Assembly (NCBI GenBank): GCA_004145215.1
Contig: SEAL01000004.1
Span: 1 to 32,650 of the forward strand
Direction of reading: 5' to 3'
Length of the DNA stretch: 32,650 nt
Origin: Chloroflexota bacterium
GTDB lineage: Bacteria > Patescibacteriota > Saccharimonadia > Saccharimonadales > Saccharimonadaceae
The position numbers and the translations under genes were made by a program. Below, one piece after another: positions 18,055-27,836 of this stretch. Within the stretch, counting starts at the first letter, position 1; every line of letters starts with the position of its first letter. The notes beneath the pieces are model-generated. The model saw only the letters and a list, made by a program, of their open reading frames with translations. It did no database searches and was not told where the DNA came from.

Positions 18055-19464
18055 ATGAAGCAGGCGTTGGGGCGGGTATACCGAATACTACAGGATCATA
18101 AATGGTTCTGTAGTATTACTTTTATCGGATTGCTATTGTATCTGGTTATTTCTATTTCAAAGCACCTCCATTTCGGCAGTACCGGTTATGATTTGGTTAT
18201 TTTCGACCAGGCTGTCAGAAACTATAGCCTGTTTAGCGCACCAGCAAGTACATTCCGAGGATTTGAAAACCTCCTCGGGGATCATTTTCACCCAATATTA
18301 GCAGTGCTAGCGCCGCTGTATTGGATTGCTGATACGCCGATCATGCTGTTGATTGCTCAGGCGTTATTGATCGTATCAGCGGCCATTCCGGTCTATCTGT
18401 ATGGGATCAAAAAGCTGTCGCGGATGTCGGCACTTTTTGTCGTTATAGCCTTTATACTAAATGCGGCGCTTTTGCGGGCGATCTACTTCGACTTTCATGA
18501 AATCGCCTTTGCGATACCGTTAATTGCCTGGGCTATTTATTTTATCGAAACGGGGCGATGGAAGTGGCTATATGCATCACTGGCATTACTGCTCCTCACA
18601 AAAGAAACCTTTGGAATATTGGCAGTGTTCTTTGGTTTGTATTTACTCGCAAAACGTCAGTTTTACAGAGGGACTGCGGTAATACTGGTTGGCGTAGCAT
18701 CGTTTTTGTTAATTACAAAAGTAGTGATTCCGTACTTTGCTGGTGGTGGAAGTTTCAATTATTGGACCTATGATCAGCTGGGTTCTGATTTGCCGTCGGC
18801 AATTGGTGGTATCATTACAAACCCGTTGTTTGCGTTATCACTGCTATTTCTGCCGGCTGTAAAGATAGTGACGTTTATCAAGACATTTGGTATATTCTTT
18901 GGCTTTACATTTTTGTCGCCGATTATTATTCTGGCCGTTCCGCTAGTACTGGAGCGATTCTTGTCATCAAATAGTAATTATTGGCAATTCCATTTCCACT
19001 ACGGGGCGACAGTAGCGCCGATTTTGGCTATGGCATTTATTGATGGCGTCGACCGATTGACGAAGTATGGGTTTCTCCAAAAATATAATCCACGTAAATA
19101 TATCACATACGTGTCTGGCGGTGCGGCGGCCGTAGCGGTTGTATTATTTGCGATTTCGCCAATGACGTTCATCGCAAAGCCGAGTAATTGGTCAATGACA
19201 AACATGGAACGCTCGGGATATTCTATGATCAGCTCTGTAAAGAAGAGTGAAAGTGTCTGCGCAACAAATCATATTGCGCCACATTTGGGGGCGCATAACT
19301 TGTATTTACTCGATGAGACCACGGCGAAGCCGCAGCCGTGCAATGTCATTATATACGCAGAATCGCTTGATCAGGTGGCGCACGACGCCGTACGTCAGCA
19401 TATACGAACTGGTGGGTATGAACAGCGGTCCGAACAAGACGGCTGGTACATCTACGCGAAGTGA
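18055..19464 (+). CDS. DUF2079-like polytopic membrane protein
   Basis: 469 aa. 'TGYDLVIFDQAVRNYSLFSAPASTFRGFENLLGDHFHPILAVLAPLYWI' is characteristic; many TM segments. Confidence 0.8.
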   Translation: MKQALGRVYRILQDHKWFCSITFIGLLLYLVISISKHLHFGSTGYDLVIFDQAVRNYSLFSAPASTFRGFENLLGDHFHPILAVLAPLYWIADTPIMLLIAQALLIVSAAIPVYLYGIKKLSRMSALFVVIAFILNAALLRAIYFDFHEIAFAIPLIAWAIYFIETGRWKWLYASLALLLLTKETFGILAVFFGLYLLAKRQFYRGTAVILVGVASFLLITKVVIPYFAGGGSFNYWTYDQLGSDLPSAIGGIITNPLFALSLLFLPAVKIVTFIKTFGIFFGFTFLSPIIILAVPLVLERFLSSNSNYWQFHFHYGATVAPILAMAFIDGVDRLTKYGFLQKYNPRKYITYVSGGAAAVAVVLFAISPMTFIAKPSNWSMTNMERSGYSMISSVKKSESVCATNHIAPHLGAHNLYLLDETTAKPQPCNVIIYAESLDQVAHDAVRQHIRTGGYEQRSEQDGWYIYAK

Positions 19465-19466
19465 CG

Positions 19467-20558
19467 CTATTTTGTCAGCGCTTGCATATAAACGGAGTGG
19501 GTCTGCTTGGCCATTGTTAGCCATGAATAATGCGCGAGTAGATCTCGTGATTTACTGATCAAATCCATACGCAGTGAATCTTCGCGGAGTACTTCATCGA
19601 TTGCTTGAGCGATACTATCGACGCTCTTTGGATCGAAGTAGTGTGCCGCATCTTGGTAGATTTCCGGGAGGCAGGTTGCATTGCTGCTGATAACGGGTAC
19701 GAAGTAGTTCATCGCTTCTAGCCCCGGCAGGCCAAAACCTTCCATGAGCGATGGAAAGACATATGCTTGGCAATGTGAATATAGCCACGCGAGCTGCGCA
19801 TCTTCAACAAATCCTGTGAAGTGGATATTCTTATATCCTTTGGATTCAAAGTAGTGTTCGTTATTGAGGGCACTGGCGTTCTTTTTGCCCACTAGGATCA
19901 GGCCGAGGTCGGGGTAGCGAGATTGTAATTGCTGGTGTGCGTCACCGAGTCGTTTGATATTTTTGTAGTCACTTTGCTGACCGACGTATAATAAAAACTT
20001 TTTAAATGGTACGTTGTACGGTTGCGGTTCGGCTTTGATTTTATCAGCGGCTTCGTGAGTGACGGTGATCTTGTCTAGGGATATTCGCGCAAAGTCAGCG
20101 TAGGCTTTCTTAGTGTAATAGGACGGTGTGATAATGTGACTGCTGCTGCGCGCTATTTTCCAGAATACAAAACGCCCAACGAGTTGTTTGCTTCGATAGA
20201 CGAACCAGTTTTTGTCGGAATTATACGCGTTCAATAGTGTCAGGTCGTGAACGGTTGTGACGTGTTTGCCAGTGTACAGGATTGGTTGCTGGGGCATACA
20301 AAAGTGCACCAAGTCTGGCTCTAGATTATCGAGGAGTGATTTAAAGGCGAATTGTTCGGCAAACGAATAATCGGCAAAATCTGCAACCATGACGGTGAAG
20401 TTTGGTGACTGCGGTTGCCAGTATTGTTCGTCTTTGGCGCGTACGAGGACGGTGTATTGATTATCTTGGTCTATCGTCTGTAGGTAATTTAGAAGGCGCT
20501 CAATGTACCGACCCGTCGTTGAATTAATAATGCGGGCATCGATGGCAATGTGACTCAT
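19467..20558 (-). CDS. Glycosyltransferase, GT4 (family 1) type
   Basis: 363 aa. 'FLLYVGQQSDYKNIKRLGDAHQQL', 'AYVFPSLMEGFGLPGLEAMNYFVPVISSNATCLPEI'. Confidence 0.9.
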   Translation of the reverse strand: MSHIAIDARIINSTTGRYIERLLNYLQTIDQDNQYTVLVRAKDEQYWQPQSPNFTVMVADFADYSFAEQFAFKSLLDNLEPDLVHFCMPQQPILYTGKHVTTVHDLTLLNAYNSDKNWFVYRSKQLVGRFVFWKIARSSSHIITPSYYTKKAYADFARISLDKITVTHEAADKIKAEPQPYNVPFKKFLLYVGQQSDYKNIKRLGDAHQQLQSRYPDLGLILVGKKNASALNNEHYFESKGYKNIHFTGFVEDAQLAWLYSHCQAYVFPSLMEGFGLPGLEAMNYFVPVISSNATCLPEIYQDAAHYFDPKSVDSIAQAIDEVLREDSLRMDLISKSRDLLAHYSWLTMAKQTHSVYMQALTK

Positions 20559-20585
20559 GTTACTAGTATACCTAAAAACAGTCGA

Positions 20586-21554
20586 CTAACGGGGAGTTTT
20601 GTCCTGGAATTCGGGAATGACAGGTGTGGTCGCGTGGTACTCTTCGATTAAATAGAGCGGTCGTTGCTTGGTTTCGTTAAAAATACGTCCAATGTATTCG
20701 CCGATAATGCCGAGTGACAATAATTGAACGCCACCAAGAAATAGGATCACTGCCATCATCGATGGATAGCCGGCCATGTCTGCGCCAAACATGATCGTGC
20801 GAATGATCACGACGATGATATAGATAAAGGCAAAGAACGATACGAATAGCCCTAGGAACGTAGAGATTCGTAGGGGGGTTGTCGTGAACGATACGATCCC
20901 GTCGATTGCTAGGTTAAATAGCTTAAAGTAATTCCACTTCGTTTCGCCAGCAGCGCGTGGATCACGAGCATACGTAATCTCTTTTTTCTTGTAGCCAATC
21001 CAGCTAAAGAAGCCTTTCGTATAGCGTTCACTTTCACGAATACGCTTAAGGGCGGTAACGCAGCGTCGGTCAAGGAGGCGAAAGTCACCAGTATCGCGTT
21101 GAATAGGGATTGTCGTTGATTTTTGCAAGACTTTATAGAACGAGCGGGACGTGAATTTCTTTAACCATGATTCTCCCATGCGACTGCTGCGGCGAGCAAA
21201 CACATCATCATAGCCATCTTGCCAGATTTTGATCATGTCAGGGATTAGTTCTGGTGGATCCTGCAGATCAGCATCGATAATAACTAGGGCGTCACTGTTG
21301 ACGTGATCGATCCCAGCAATCATGGCGATTTCTTTACCAAAATTACGAGATAGGTTCACATAAGATACACGTTTATCTTTTTTGGCATAGCCTTTGATGA
21401 TATCAAGCGTTTCATCGCGACTGCCGTCATTTACAAACAAAAATTCTAATTTGTAGTCAGGGAGGGTGTTCGCGAGTTGTTCGAGGCGGTTGTATAGTTT
21501 TGGCAAGACAGGCGCTTCATTGTAGGCGGGAATTAACAGGGTAATGGATTTCAT
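20586..21554 (-). CDS. Glycosyltransferase family 2 (GtrB/DPM1-like, two C-terminal TM segments)
   Basis: 322 aa. 'SITLLIPAYNEAPVLPKLYNRLEQL', 'ALVIIDADLQDPPELIPDMIKIW', 'RDTGDFRLLDRRCVTALKRIRE', C-terminal hydrophobic pair. Confidence 0.92.
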   Translation of the reverse strand: MKSITLLIPAYNEAPVLPKLYNRLEQLANTLPDYKLEFLFVNDGSRDETLDIIKGYAKKDKRVSYVNLSRNFGKEIAMIAGIDHVNSDALVIIDADLQDPPELIPDMIKIWQDGYDDVFARRSSRMGESWLKKFTSRSFYKVLQKSTTIPIQRDTGDFRLLDRRCVTALKRIRESERYTKGFFSWIGYKKKEITYARDPRAAGETKWNYFKLFNLAIDGIVSFTTTPLRISTFLGLFVSFFAFIYIIVVIIRTIMFGADMAGYPSMMAVILFLGGVQLLSLGIIGEYIGRIFNETKQRPLYLIEEYHATTPVIPEFQDKTPR

Positions 21555-21601
21555 GGTACCTATAGTATATCAGGTCATATTCATCAAAATAGTGAGATAT
21601 T

Positions 21602-23071
21602 TTACGCCAGCCAATTATCAGACAAATCAACGATGCGTGCCTTTTTGTCGTCGCTTTGGCGATCGTACAATTTGACCATGATCGCCGAGCGGTAATTATT
21701 TTCAAATAACGTCCTGTTATCAGCAATAAATCGCCAGTACAGCGCGTCCCATTGTTCCGCCCAATCTCCTTTTTTGTAGTCGCTCATTTTGAATATATAA
21801 TTACTGCCGCTAATATATGGCTTCGTCGTTATTTTATCGCCTGCTGCAAATTGGCTCATTGCGTAGACGTTCGGCACCATTACCCAGTCGTAGGCGTCGA
21901 CAAATAAACTCATGAACCACTCATAGACTTCATCGGGATGAATACGGAGTAGTAGCATGGCGTTTCCAAGGATCATCAAACGTTCAATATGATGTGCATA
22001 TCCAGTAGTGAGGACTGAACGAATTGTCGTATCAACCGGTTCGAGTCCAGTATTTCCGGTCCACCACGATTCATCAAGCGGGCGAGTATGCTTTAAATGA
22101 TTACGGGTCCTCATTTCACGTCCATAGCGGACATACGTCGCGCGCATGTATTCTCGCCATCCGATAATTTGCCGAATGAATCCCTCGAGACTCTCAATTG
22201 GTGTAGTATGGGTTTTTGCGAAATGCAGTGTCGTATCGACGACGTGCTGAGGAGTGAGAAGACCATTATTAAGCAATGGGCTGATAACAGAGTGAAACAT
22301 CTGCGGGTACTGCTGTGCGATTGCGTCTTCGTATGGTCCAAACAACTCCAAACGTTCTTCGAGAAACTCTTGCAACCTTTTTTCTGCTTCTTGGTGAGTA
22401 ATGGGGTAGGCAAACTCATCCATCGTGCCAGGGTTGTCTGGAAAATATTGCATTACCCATTCCGACGCATCGGCTATGTACTGGGATGACTGCGCGGAAT
22501 ATGGTGCTGGCGGGACGATATGTTTTGGTAGCCTCTTACGGTTGGCGACGTCGTAACTCCATTTACCGCCAACCGGTTTATTGTTTTCAACCAGAATATT
22601 CATACGTTTTCGTTGCCATTGGTAAAAATGCTGCATGCGATTTGGATGATGATCAAAGTAATCCTCAATTTGACCGCGAGAGGTGAGAAATGACGGTGAT
22701 TCAAGTCGTCGTTTCTCAACGTGCGCATTATCGAGTACAGTGGTGAGTCGCTGAATGAGCCAGTCGTCACATACGTCGTAGTATTCAACAGTTTTGACCT
22801 GATGCCTATCAAGCACGTCTGCTAACAACTGCATGCTCGGATCAGAGTCGAACTCTATGTAGGTAACTGAATAGCCATCTTGCTGCAATGTATCGGCGAA
22901 TGCTTTCATCGACGCGTGGTGCAGTAGGAGCTTTTGCTTATGAAACTTATACTGCTTAAAAAACAAGTCATCTTCGGAGAAAATAATTAAGGTATCTTTT
23001 GATACTGTTCGAACATCGTCGAATAGTTGATGCGGAAAGAGAAGTCGTGCTGTCGTAAACGTACTGCTCAC
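21602..23071 (-). CDS. Cryptochrome/photolyase-related protein, PhrB/DPRP (FeS-BCP) family, Fe-S ligands missing
   Basis: 489 aa. 'EGFIRQIIGWREYMRATYVRYG', 'GYAHHIERLMILGNAMLL', 'AYDWVMVPNVYAMSQFAAGDKITTKPYISGSNYIFKMSDYKKGDW'. Only one Cys in the protein. Confidence 0.9.
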   Translation of the reverse strand: MSSTFTTARLLFPHQLFDDVRTVSKDTLIIFSEDDLFFKQYKFHKQKLLLHHASMKAFADTLQQDGYSVTYIEFDSDPSMQLLADVLDRHQVKTVEYYDVCDDWLIQRLTTVLDNAHVEKRRLESPSFLTSRGQIEDYFDHHPNRMQHFYQWQRKRMNILVENNKPVGGKWSYDVANRKRLPKHIVPPAPYSAQSSQYIADASEWVMQYFPDNPGTMDEFAYPITHQEAEKRLQEFLEERLELFGPYEDAIAQQYPQMFHSVISPLLNNGLLTPQHVVDTTLHFAKTHTTPIESLEGFIRQIIGWREYMRATYVRYGREMRTRNHLKHTRPLDESWWTGNTGLEPVDTTIRSVLTTGYAHHIERLMILGNAMLLLRIHPDEVYEWFMSLFVDAYDWVMVPNVYAMSQFAAGDKITTKPYISGSNYIFKMSDYKKGDWAEQWDALYWRFIADNRTLFENNYRSAIMVKLYDRQSDDKKARIVDLSDNWLA

Positions 23072-23280
23072 TCGTCGAGTTCGCTCGCTAGTTTGATAAT
23101 CTTCGTCCCATCATCCTGCTTAATAACAATCGCTGGATCGTCGTCGGTACCGTTGCGCGTGATCGTTTGGCCTTTCGAAGTAATCTCTGTTTTTTTGTGA
23201 GACACTTTTTCGACGGTGCCGCTTGCAGTGCCGTTACCCCAGCTCCATATCACTGAATCACCCGATGAATAATTTGTCAT
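23068..23280 (-). CDS. Hypervirulence-associated Tudor-like (DUF2945) small protein
   Basis: 70 aa. 'GDSVIWSWGNGTASGTVEKVSHKKTEITSKGQTITRNGTDDDPAIVIKQDDGTKIIKLASEL'; stop overlaps the photolyase start. Confidence 0.75.
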   Translation of the reverse strand: MTNYSSGDSVIWSWGNGTASGTVEKVSHKKTEITSKGQTITRNGTDDDPAIVIKQDDGTKIIKLASELDE

Positions 23281-23355
23281 GCTACAACTGTATAGATTAC
23301 TGATAGGCGACGCAGTTATATTTCTTACAATCCTTAGGCGACAATTATTTATACT

Positions 23356-24897
23356 ATGAGGATGGATATATCTATTGTATGGTTTCGCCGCGATCTACGT
23401 CTGTTAGACAATGAGGCTGTTTCAAGGGCCACGACCGAATCCACACAATGTTTGTATGTATTCATTATTGATCCATGGTTTTTTACGCAACCAGAGATTG
23501 GGCTGCTGCGCGTCAAGTTCATGTTTGAGTGCTTGAGTGCACTCGATGATCAGCTACAAAAATACGGAAATAGGTTAACTATCCTCAGCGGAGAAAGCGT
23601 CTCGACAATGTCGCACCTAATCGATAGTCTTAAAGCAAATGGATATCGTCCAAAGCTCTATTTCAATCACGACATTCAAGTGTCGTACGGACGACAACGC
23701 GACGATGCAATAACTGCGTACTGCGACGCTAATAATATTCCTTTAGCTACTACCTACAACTACTTTCTATTACACGACGAGGCAGAAATGGATGACTGGT
23801 GGAAGCGGTATTACGAGTACCAATACACAGACCAATTCCCGTTGCCTGACATTCGTCCAGAACAGGCGGAAGTCAGGAATATAGTCAACCAGCTTGACCA
23901 GTTTGGCGCACAGACGTTAGCGAAGGATTTGTCGTTAACGTTGCCAAGGCCGACACAGACACTCTTTGTCGGGGGAGAGAATGCAGCTCGACAGGCAGTA
24001 TATTCGTTCATCAAAGATAGGGTGAATGGGTATCGCTGGAAAATATCTCGACCCTTCTTGGCGCAAAACGGAGCAACGTCGCTACTCGGTCCACATTTGG
24101 CATTTGGAACGGTATCGAACCGGGCAGTGTTCCAGGCGGCGGCCGGTCATCGCACGAGAGTAGTGGCCGCTCGACCGAAGAAAGCATTTGATATCGCAAC
24201 GTATCTTGATAGGCTGCGGTGGCGCGATAGTTTTACGCAGCGGCTCTGGTTTCATCCCGATCTAATATGGAAGAACCGTTTTGCAGAGTTTGATGATGTC
24301 TATAACGAAAAAGCTCTGACCCCGCAGCAGCAAGAATATTTTGATCGTTGGAAAAATGGCACAACAGGCTTTCCACTGCTCGATGCGGCGATGACGCAAT
24401 TGAAGCATGATGGCTTTATTAACTTTCGAATGCGCGCAATGGCGGCGACGTTCCTGACCATCAACTGTGGCGTCAGCTGGCATCACGGAGCTCGTCATTT
24501 TATGAACTGTCTTGTTGACGGAGATATTGCAATTAACCACTGGCAGTGGCAGATGCAAGCGGGCATTACAAATCCGCTCAGTCCTACGTTTCGAATGTAT
24601 AGTCCGACGAAAAACTTACGCGACCGAGACAGCTCGGCTGCCTATGTTCATTTTTGGCTCCCTGAAACAAGAGGGAAGGATGTTGACACTATCCTCAGCG
24701 AGGCGACGCCTATGCTTGATTTTAATGAAACTCGCAAGGTGAATGGCAAAATTATTTCTGATCTCCGCAAACAAACACGAGAACGTATCATTGCTGAAAA
24801 AGGTATCGAACTAGAAGGTGCAGAAACAGCTCATGCTGTTGTCAAAGGCTATGATAAACGTTCCGCCGATCGGTATAAACGCTATATCAAAGATTGA
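23356..24897 (+). CDS. Deoxyribodipyrimidine photolyase/cryptochrome, class I-like
   Basis: 513 aa. 'ISIVWFRRDLRLLDNEAVSRA', 'FINFRMRAMAATFLTINCGVSWHHGARHFMNCLVDGDIAINHWQWQMQAGITNPL...RMYSPTKNLRDRD'. Confidence 0.92.
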   Translation: MRMDISIVWFRRDLRLLDNEAVSRATTESTQCLYVFIIDPWFFTQPEIGLLRVKFMFECLSALDDQLQKYGNRLTILSGESVSTMSHLIDSLKANGYRPKLYFNHDIQVSYGRQRDDAITAYCDANNIPLATTYNYFLLHDEAEMDDWWKRYYEYQYTDQFPLPDIRPEQAEVRNIVNQLDQFGAQTLAKDLSLTLPRPTQTLFVGGENAARQAVYSFIKDRVNGYRWKISRPFLAQNGATSLLGPHLAFGTVSNRAVFQAAAGHRTRVVAARPKKAFDIATYLDRLRWRDSFTQRLWFHPDLIWKNRFAEFDDVYNEKALTPQQQEYFDRWKNGTTGFPLLDAAMTQLKHDGFINFRMRAMAATFLTINCGVSWHHGARHFMNCLVDGDIAINHWQWQMQAGITNPLSPTFRMYSPTKNLRDRDSSAAYVHFWLPETRGKDVDTILSEATPMLDFNETRKVNGKIISDLRKQTRERIIAEKGIELEGAETAHAVVKGYDKRSADRYKRYIKD

Positions 24898-24906
24898 TAG
24901 GTGGCT

Positions 24907-25506
24907 TTAGTATACAATTTTCATAGTACGAAACGAAGCAATTATCGGTGTGTTTAACAAAGCTGGCGGCACGCTACCTGAATAGTGCTTTGCTATCGTA
25001 ACGTGCGGACGTAAACCGAGTGCGTATTGAAAATTGAAATCTTGCTGCATGAACATTGTCGGATCAGTGATGCCGATAGTGCGGAAATATGCTTTTAGAT
25101 CGAGAAGGCACTCAGAGTGTAGCTGCATGGCCAACTCTGCAGCGTCAAACTCAACAACGTAGGTTGAGTGATTAGCACCAAAGAGCGAATGAGTCGTAGA
25201 CTTCATGATGATCGGTATATCTTCGATTGATTCCAAACGCATACGCCACGCTTGAACGAGTTGACTTGTATACTCAAGTAAATCGGCTTCTGATGTTTTT
25301 AGACGACTACTAACGGAATCGATCAGTTTTTGAATTTTGCCAAAGTGGATTATTGTCATGTGCAATTGATCCATCGAGATGGCTGATGCTACTGGATCTA
25401 GCTGGCTTTGCAGGCGCTGTAGCCATTGTATGGTTTCTTGATCGGGTTGTAATTGTACGTATAGCTTGGATTTATTCGTGAGTGTTGAGTGCTCGAATTG
25501 AGGCAT
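24907..25506 (-). CDS. 2H phosphoesterase superfamily (LigT/2'-5' RNA ligase-like) protein
   Basis: 199 aa with two HxT motifs: 'QLHMTIIHFG' and 'RPHVTIAKHY'. Confidence 0.7.
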   Translation of the reverse strand: MPQFEHSTLTNKSKLYVQLQPDQETIQWLQRLQSQLDPVASAISMDQLHMTIIHFGKIQKLIDSVSSRLKTSEADLLEYTSQLVQAWRMRLESIEDIPIIMKSTTHSLFGANHSTYVVEFDAAELAMQLHSECLLDLKAYFRTIGITDPTMFMQQDFNFQYALGLRPHVTIAKHYSGSVPPALLNTPIIASFRTMKIVY

Positions 25507-25511
25507 GGCTA

Positions 25512-25799
25512 TTAGACCTTTGGAAACGACATAGTGAATTCGGTGCCGTGATCTTTGGATGACGAAATATGTACCGTCGCATTATGGAGGTCTAATACTT
25601 TCTTTACCCAATAAAGCCCGAGTCCGGTTCCACCGATTTCTCTGGTAACACTGTTCTCGATGCGGGTAAACTTCTTGAAGAGTTTATTGATACTCGTTTG
25701 ATTCATACCGATTCCTTGGTCGACGATACTAATATCTGTTCGATCCACTTTGTCATCGACCGTTATTGTAATCGTCGTATCAGCGAGTGAATATTTCAT
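25512..25799 (-). pseudogene. Histidine kinase HATPase_c fragment (3' part of split LOV histidine kinase)
   Basis: 'DISIVDQGIGMNQTSINKLFKKFTRIENSVTREIGGTGLGLYWVKKVLDLHNATVHISS..GTEFTMSFP' has G1, F and G2 boxes. The N-box remnant lies across/upstream of the ATG. Confidence 0.75.
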
Positions 25800-25803
25800 C
25801 GAA

Positions 25804-26502
25804 TTATCGATTTATCTTGCCGGCATCAATGCGGGCGATTTGCAACAATTTATCGATGACCTGTAATTGACGGTCGTTGCTCTCGTAAGCTGTTTTTATA
25901 GCATTTAATTGTGCTTCGGATAGTTCGCCGTAAATACCCGCATCCAGCATACCGAGGTATTGTTTTACCGCTGTCGCAGGTGTCCGCAGCTGATGGGAGG
26001 CGACTGAAATGAAGTCGTTCTTAGCTTCGTTCAACTTCTTTAATTGCTCGCGTTCTAACTGAAGCATTTCGTTTTTCAACTCAAGCTTTTTAGCTCGTGC
26101 TTCGGCCCGCTCCTGTTCGATTTTTAGAGTAACGTCGACCTGTAATCCAATGAAATGAGTTAACTCGGCTTTGTCGTTGTATACAGGTGAAACCTGTAGA
26201 TCGTTCCAAAAAGCTTTCCCGCTTTTTGTATAGTTTTTAATAACAACATGCGAATCTTTCTTTTGCTGAATAGACTCTTTTAGTTTAGTGACCTCGGCCT
26301 GTCCGGTGCTTTTGCCTTGCAAAAAGCGACAGTTCCTACCGAGAACTTCTTCTTTGGTATATTCGGTCAGATCTAAAAATGCCGCGTTGCAATAAACGAT
26401 GGGATTATCGGGCAGGCGGTTATCGGTAATCGTCACTGGGCTCTTTGTTGCAGCCAATGCTTTCACCAAGATGCTCGTGTCGGTTATATTCATATCAACC
26501 AT
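25804..26502 (-). pseudogene. LOV (PAS)-HisKA part of a blue-light sensor histidine kinase, lacking the ATPase domain
   Basis: 'VLGRNCRFLQGKSTG', 'KNYTKSGKAFWNDLQVSPVYNDKAELTHFIGLQVDVT' (LOV), then 'FISVASHQLRTPATAVKQYLGMLDAGIYGELS' (H-box). Ends at TAA just after the dimerisation region. Confidence 0.8.
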
Positions 26503-26568
26503 AGTAATATATCGTTTAAGTCGATACTGTAATTTATTTCTCTTTAATTGATGATAGACTTGGTGACA

Positions 26569-27048
26569 CTATGGACGGACGGCACTTTGCACCTGAATCT
26601 GCGTACCGGGATTTTTCTCGAGCTGATAACTGAGAGTGTATCTGACGCATTGCTCAGTAGGATCGGGCGATCCTGTGCAATCGGGCTTGGTGGGAGTGGG
26701 GGTTATTGGAAATGGAACATAGCAATAGCGAGTCGTGTCGTTCGCCCAGCAGTAACCTAGCGAGGACGCCGATCCGGGAGGTCGGAGATTGTCTGGTATC
26801 TGCAAAGTGTCACGTTTGAAATTCGCTGTATTTAACTGTGCGACATTCGGGTAGTAGCCGTTCTGTGCATGGAATAACTCGAGACTTTTTTTGATTACGT
26901 TAATGTCACTGACACGCTGAGAATCACGTCCACGCTGCTGGATGCCGTTAAACGCAACGATAGTAATAGCTGCAAGAATGCCAATCACAACAATGACGAT
27001 AAGAAGTTCGACAATCGTGAATCCTGAGCGTGTATTCTTTGTAAGCAT
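26569..27048 (-). CDS. Type IV pilin / pseudopilin-like protein
   Basis: 159 aa. 'TRSGFTIVELLIVIVVIGILAAITIVAFNGIQQRGRDSQRVSDINVIKKSLELFHAQNGYYP'. Confidence 0.92.
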   Translation of the reverse strand: MLTKNTRSGFTIVELLIVIVVIGILAAITIVAFNGIQQRGRDSQRVSDINVIKKSLELFHAQNGYYPNVAQLNTANFKRDTLQIPDNLRPPGSASSLGYCWANDTTRYCYVPFPITPTPTKPDCTGSPDPTEQCVRYTLSYQLEKNPGTQIQVQSAVRP

Positions 27049-27273
27049 AAGTTAATTCTAGTATACAGTAGGTCACCGCTCTCGCTAAACATAACAGGCA
27101 GTATTTATAAGCAAATTTTACAGGTTCTGGGTGTATTTATATCATTAGAGTAAAGTTAAGTCTGTTAAGTATCTCGCATACATGGCAGTATGACCATGGT
27201 AGGTTGGATGGTAGGTAGTTGCCAATGTAGGCGAGCCGATAATGTATCCAGTATGGATGAATGTGAGGGTATT

Positions 27274-27816
27274 ATGAATTATCAATCAACGAATTTAGTT
27301 AAAAAACGAGGAATGATCACCGCAGCGGCAATGATCATGGGGCTGGTCGTAGCAGGAACGGGTGCCGGCAATGCAATGGCCATGCAAGCCCCAGCGAGTA
27401 CCGCGGATTCATCACAAGCAGTACCTATGACAGGCAACCAGAACAGCCAGGCCGCTGTTGAGCTCAAGGTCGCGATGAATGGCCTGTTGCGAGAGCACGT
27501 TTCGTCAAGTCTCAATGTAACCCGATCAATTGTCGGTGGAGCATCAGAACGACAAGTTAACGGCGCGATGGAAGCGCAATACGCTAACTCAGATGCACTT
27601 GCTGCTGCAGTCGGTAGTATATATGGCGGCGGTGCACAGGCTCAATTTTCTGAACTATTCCGCGAGCATATCGTAGAATCGAATAAGTACGCCATGGCAG
27701 TGGCTGCCGGTGACCGCACGGCGGCAGATGCTGCGAACATGGAACTGAAAGAGTATCTCGCAGACATCTCTAATTTCTTTGTTGGCGCAATCCCCGGACT
27801 TAGCTTATTCCTGTAA
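27274..27816 (+). CDS. Secreted helical protein of unknown function
   Basis: Start at 27274 (gaggg upstream, signal peptide NLVKKRGMITAAAMIMGLVVAGTGAGNAMA) preferred over track start 27190. Two similar helical blocks 'LLREHVSSSLNVTRS' and 'LFREHIVESNKYAMAVAAGD'. Confidence 0.72.
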   Translation: MNYQSTNLVKKRGMITAAAMIMGLVVAGTGAGNAMAMQAPASTADSSQAVPMTGNQNSQAAVELKVAMNGLLREHVSSSLNVTRSIVGGASERQVNGAMEAQYANSDALAAAVGSIYGGGAQAQFSELFREHIVESNKYAMAVAAGDRTAADAANMELKEYLADISNFFVGAIPGLSLFL

Positions 27817-27836
27817 CGATAGGTAAGTATAGACCA

